Shown: in pieces, positions 13,507 to 14,044 of the stretch
How the letters are laid out: every line of letters begins with the position of its first letter
How positions within the stretch are numbered: the first letter of the stretch is position 1
Assembly (NCBI GenBank): GCA_031264885.1
Contig: JAISDM010000145.1
Coordinates: forward strand, 1-14,044
DNA length: 14,044 bases
Direction: 5' to 3'
Source of the DNA: Peptococcaceae bacterium
GTDB lineage: Bacteria; Bacillota; Peptococcia; DRI-13; UBA5745
Notes under the pieces: model-generated
The model's database searches: none
Told to the model about the DNA's origin: nothing
What the model saw: the letters and a program-made list of their open reading frames with translations, nothing else
Position numbers and translations under genes: made by a program

Positions 13507-13926
13507 CAGCGACTTTCAAAATTGACAAGCAATGGACGCGCTTTTTTACTTTTTTTACTATATCCCGCCGAAAAACGTGACCGACAAAGCCGACGCCGTC
13601 TCCCGCGCTCATACGGACGCCACAGACATATACTCGTGTACGGAAACATATACCCCCACCTGCACGGTCTTTGCCACGACGCGGCGCCCCGCAACGCCCA
13701 CGTAGCCACCCGCGCTTGTGCCCGGCGCGCTCATTCAATCGCCCGGCGCCCACAACGACAGGCGCCGCTCACACTTGTGCCCGTTTTTACGCCGTCGCTC
13801 ACGCAGCCTCTCGGCGCGGCGTCCCGCAACACCCACGCAGCCGTCCGCCGCCCATACTTGCGCCAGCGTCCAACGCAGCTTCCGCGCTTGCACCCGCACT
13901 CGCGCCCTGCCCCACGGCCCCGCCGC
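13507..13926. repeat. Strand-skewed C-rich tract with degenerate repeats
   Basis: About 420 bp without a supported gene. The plus strand is strongly C-rich from about 13650 on. A 33-bp unit occurs twice: 13681-13713 and 13816-13848, with 28 of 33 bases equal and all five differences transitions. A second motif, CTTGTGCCCG, is at 13715-13724 and 13774-13783, with weaker forms (CTTGCGCCAG at 13857, CTTGCACCCG near 13888). Read on the minus strand, one repeat frame gives GYVGVAGRR and the other CVGVAGRR, so the pair may stem from a coding duplication now out of frame. Minus-strand (A/G)TGAGCG recurs several times, once overlapping the stop of the gene to the right. Long open frames occur on both strands here simply from high GC. 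Confidence 0.5.
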
Positions 13927-14044
13927 TCACTCCGCTCCGTACATCCCCCGCAGCCTCGCCGCTTCGCCGTCCAGCCTGTCCTCCTCATGAAATCCGTAAC
14001 GGTACAGCAGACAGTCCGCGCATACAGCACTCGCCCTCTCCCTC
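13927..14044 (-). CDS. C-terminus of an unidentified protein (runs off the window)
   Basis: The last 38 residues of a gene that begins beyond the right edge. The reading SAVCADCLLYRYGFHEEDRL is followed by DGEAARLRGMYGAE and TGA. It has a CxxC pair and an acidic helical end, and looks like real coding sequence rather than the low-complexity frames next to it. The protein is not recognised; a small zinc- or metal-binding end is conceivable. Sequence after the stop stays open in the same frame for about 60 codons (AAGPWGRARVRVQARKLRW onwards), probably by GC bias alone. Confidence 0.55.
   Translation of the reverse strand, partial: RERASAVCADCLLYRYGFHEEDRLDGEAARLRGMYGAE

Noticed and set aside
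13442..13753. A long N-terminal extension of the Panacea protein, open up to 13753
   Set aside because: It is low-complexity GC-rich sequence with no ribosome site, passes through the candidate promoter, and the Panacea domain starts exactly at the GTG 13441 that follows GAGAGGG.
13681..13848. CRISPR-like repeats
   Set aside because: Only two copies of the 33-bp unit, imperfect, with no regular spacers and no cas genes.
13718..14030. Long open frames on both strands in the C-rich tract
   Set aside because: They overlap each other, are Arg/Ser/Cys/Gly-rich as expected from high GC, and lack ribosome sites or domains. Only the short right-edge frame (13927-14044) looks like protein.

Overview
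The window looks like a chromosomal segment from a moderate-GC, Gram-positive-type bacterium, most likely of the phylum Bacillota and possibly clostridial. The clues are strong GGAGG-like ribosome binding sites, frequent TTG/GTG starts, a GerMN-domain lipoprotein, a ComEA-type competence protein, a group II energy-coupling-factor (ECF) transporter and a consensus sigma-A promoter. No rRNA, tRNA, CRISPR array or complete insertion sequence is visible, and species cannot be assigned from the sequence alone.

Layout. (1) 1-498, minus: a type II toxin-antitoxin pair, AbrB/MazE-like antitoxin then a PIN-domain toxin cut by the window edge. (2) 570-5836: an AraC-type regulator on the minus strand, divergent from a plus-strand cassette of MptD/Trep_Strep-type S component, EcfT, double-ATPase EcfA and two half-size ABC exporters. 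The cassette is decaying. EcfA ends just after its second Walker A. Exporter 1 carries a 5-bp tandem-duplication frameshift and has lost its ATPase domain. Exporter 2 has lost its front half and the middle of its ATPase domain. A short palindrome and a very strong bidirectional terminator follow. (3) 5930-8553, minus: an intact NMT1/SsuA-type ABC importer operon (lipoprotein receptor, ATPase, permease). (4) 8667-10151, plus: lgt (prolipoprotein diacylglyceryl transferase, probable CTG start or small frameshift) and a GerMN lipoprotein. (5) 10153-12326, minus: MATE-family transporter and comEA, with comEA behind its own consensus promoter embedded in an inverted repeat. (6) 12558-13441, minus: a second toxin-antitoxin-like pair, a Panacea (DUF4065/SocA-like) antitoxin and an unrecognised 145-residue partner. 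(7) 13507-14044: a C-rich tract with degenerate repeats and the C-terminus of an unidentified gene entering from the right.

How the genes fit together. The ECF-exporter cassette with its AraC regulator resembles clusters proposed for iron, haem or metallophore uptake, but its lesions suggest it no longer works as a whole, although regulator, S and T genes read through intact. Lgt modifies lipoproteins, and two encoded here (the ABC receptor and the GerMN protein) are candidate substrates. The two toxin-antitoxin modules lie near the two ends, the usual sign of accessory DNA between or beside core genes. The least characterised element is the Panacea-associated putative toxin.
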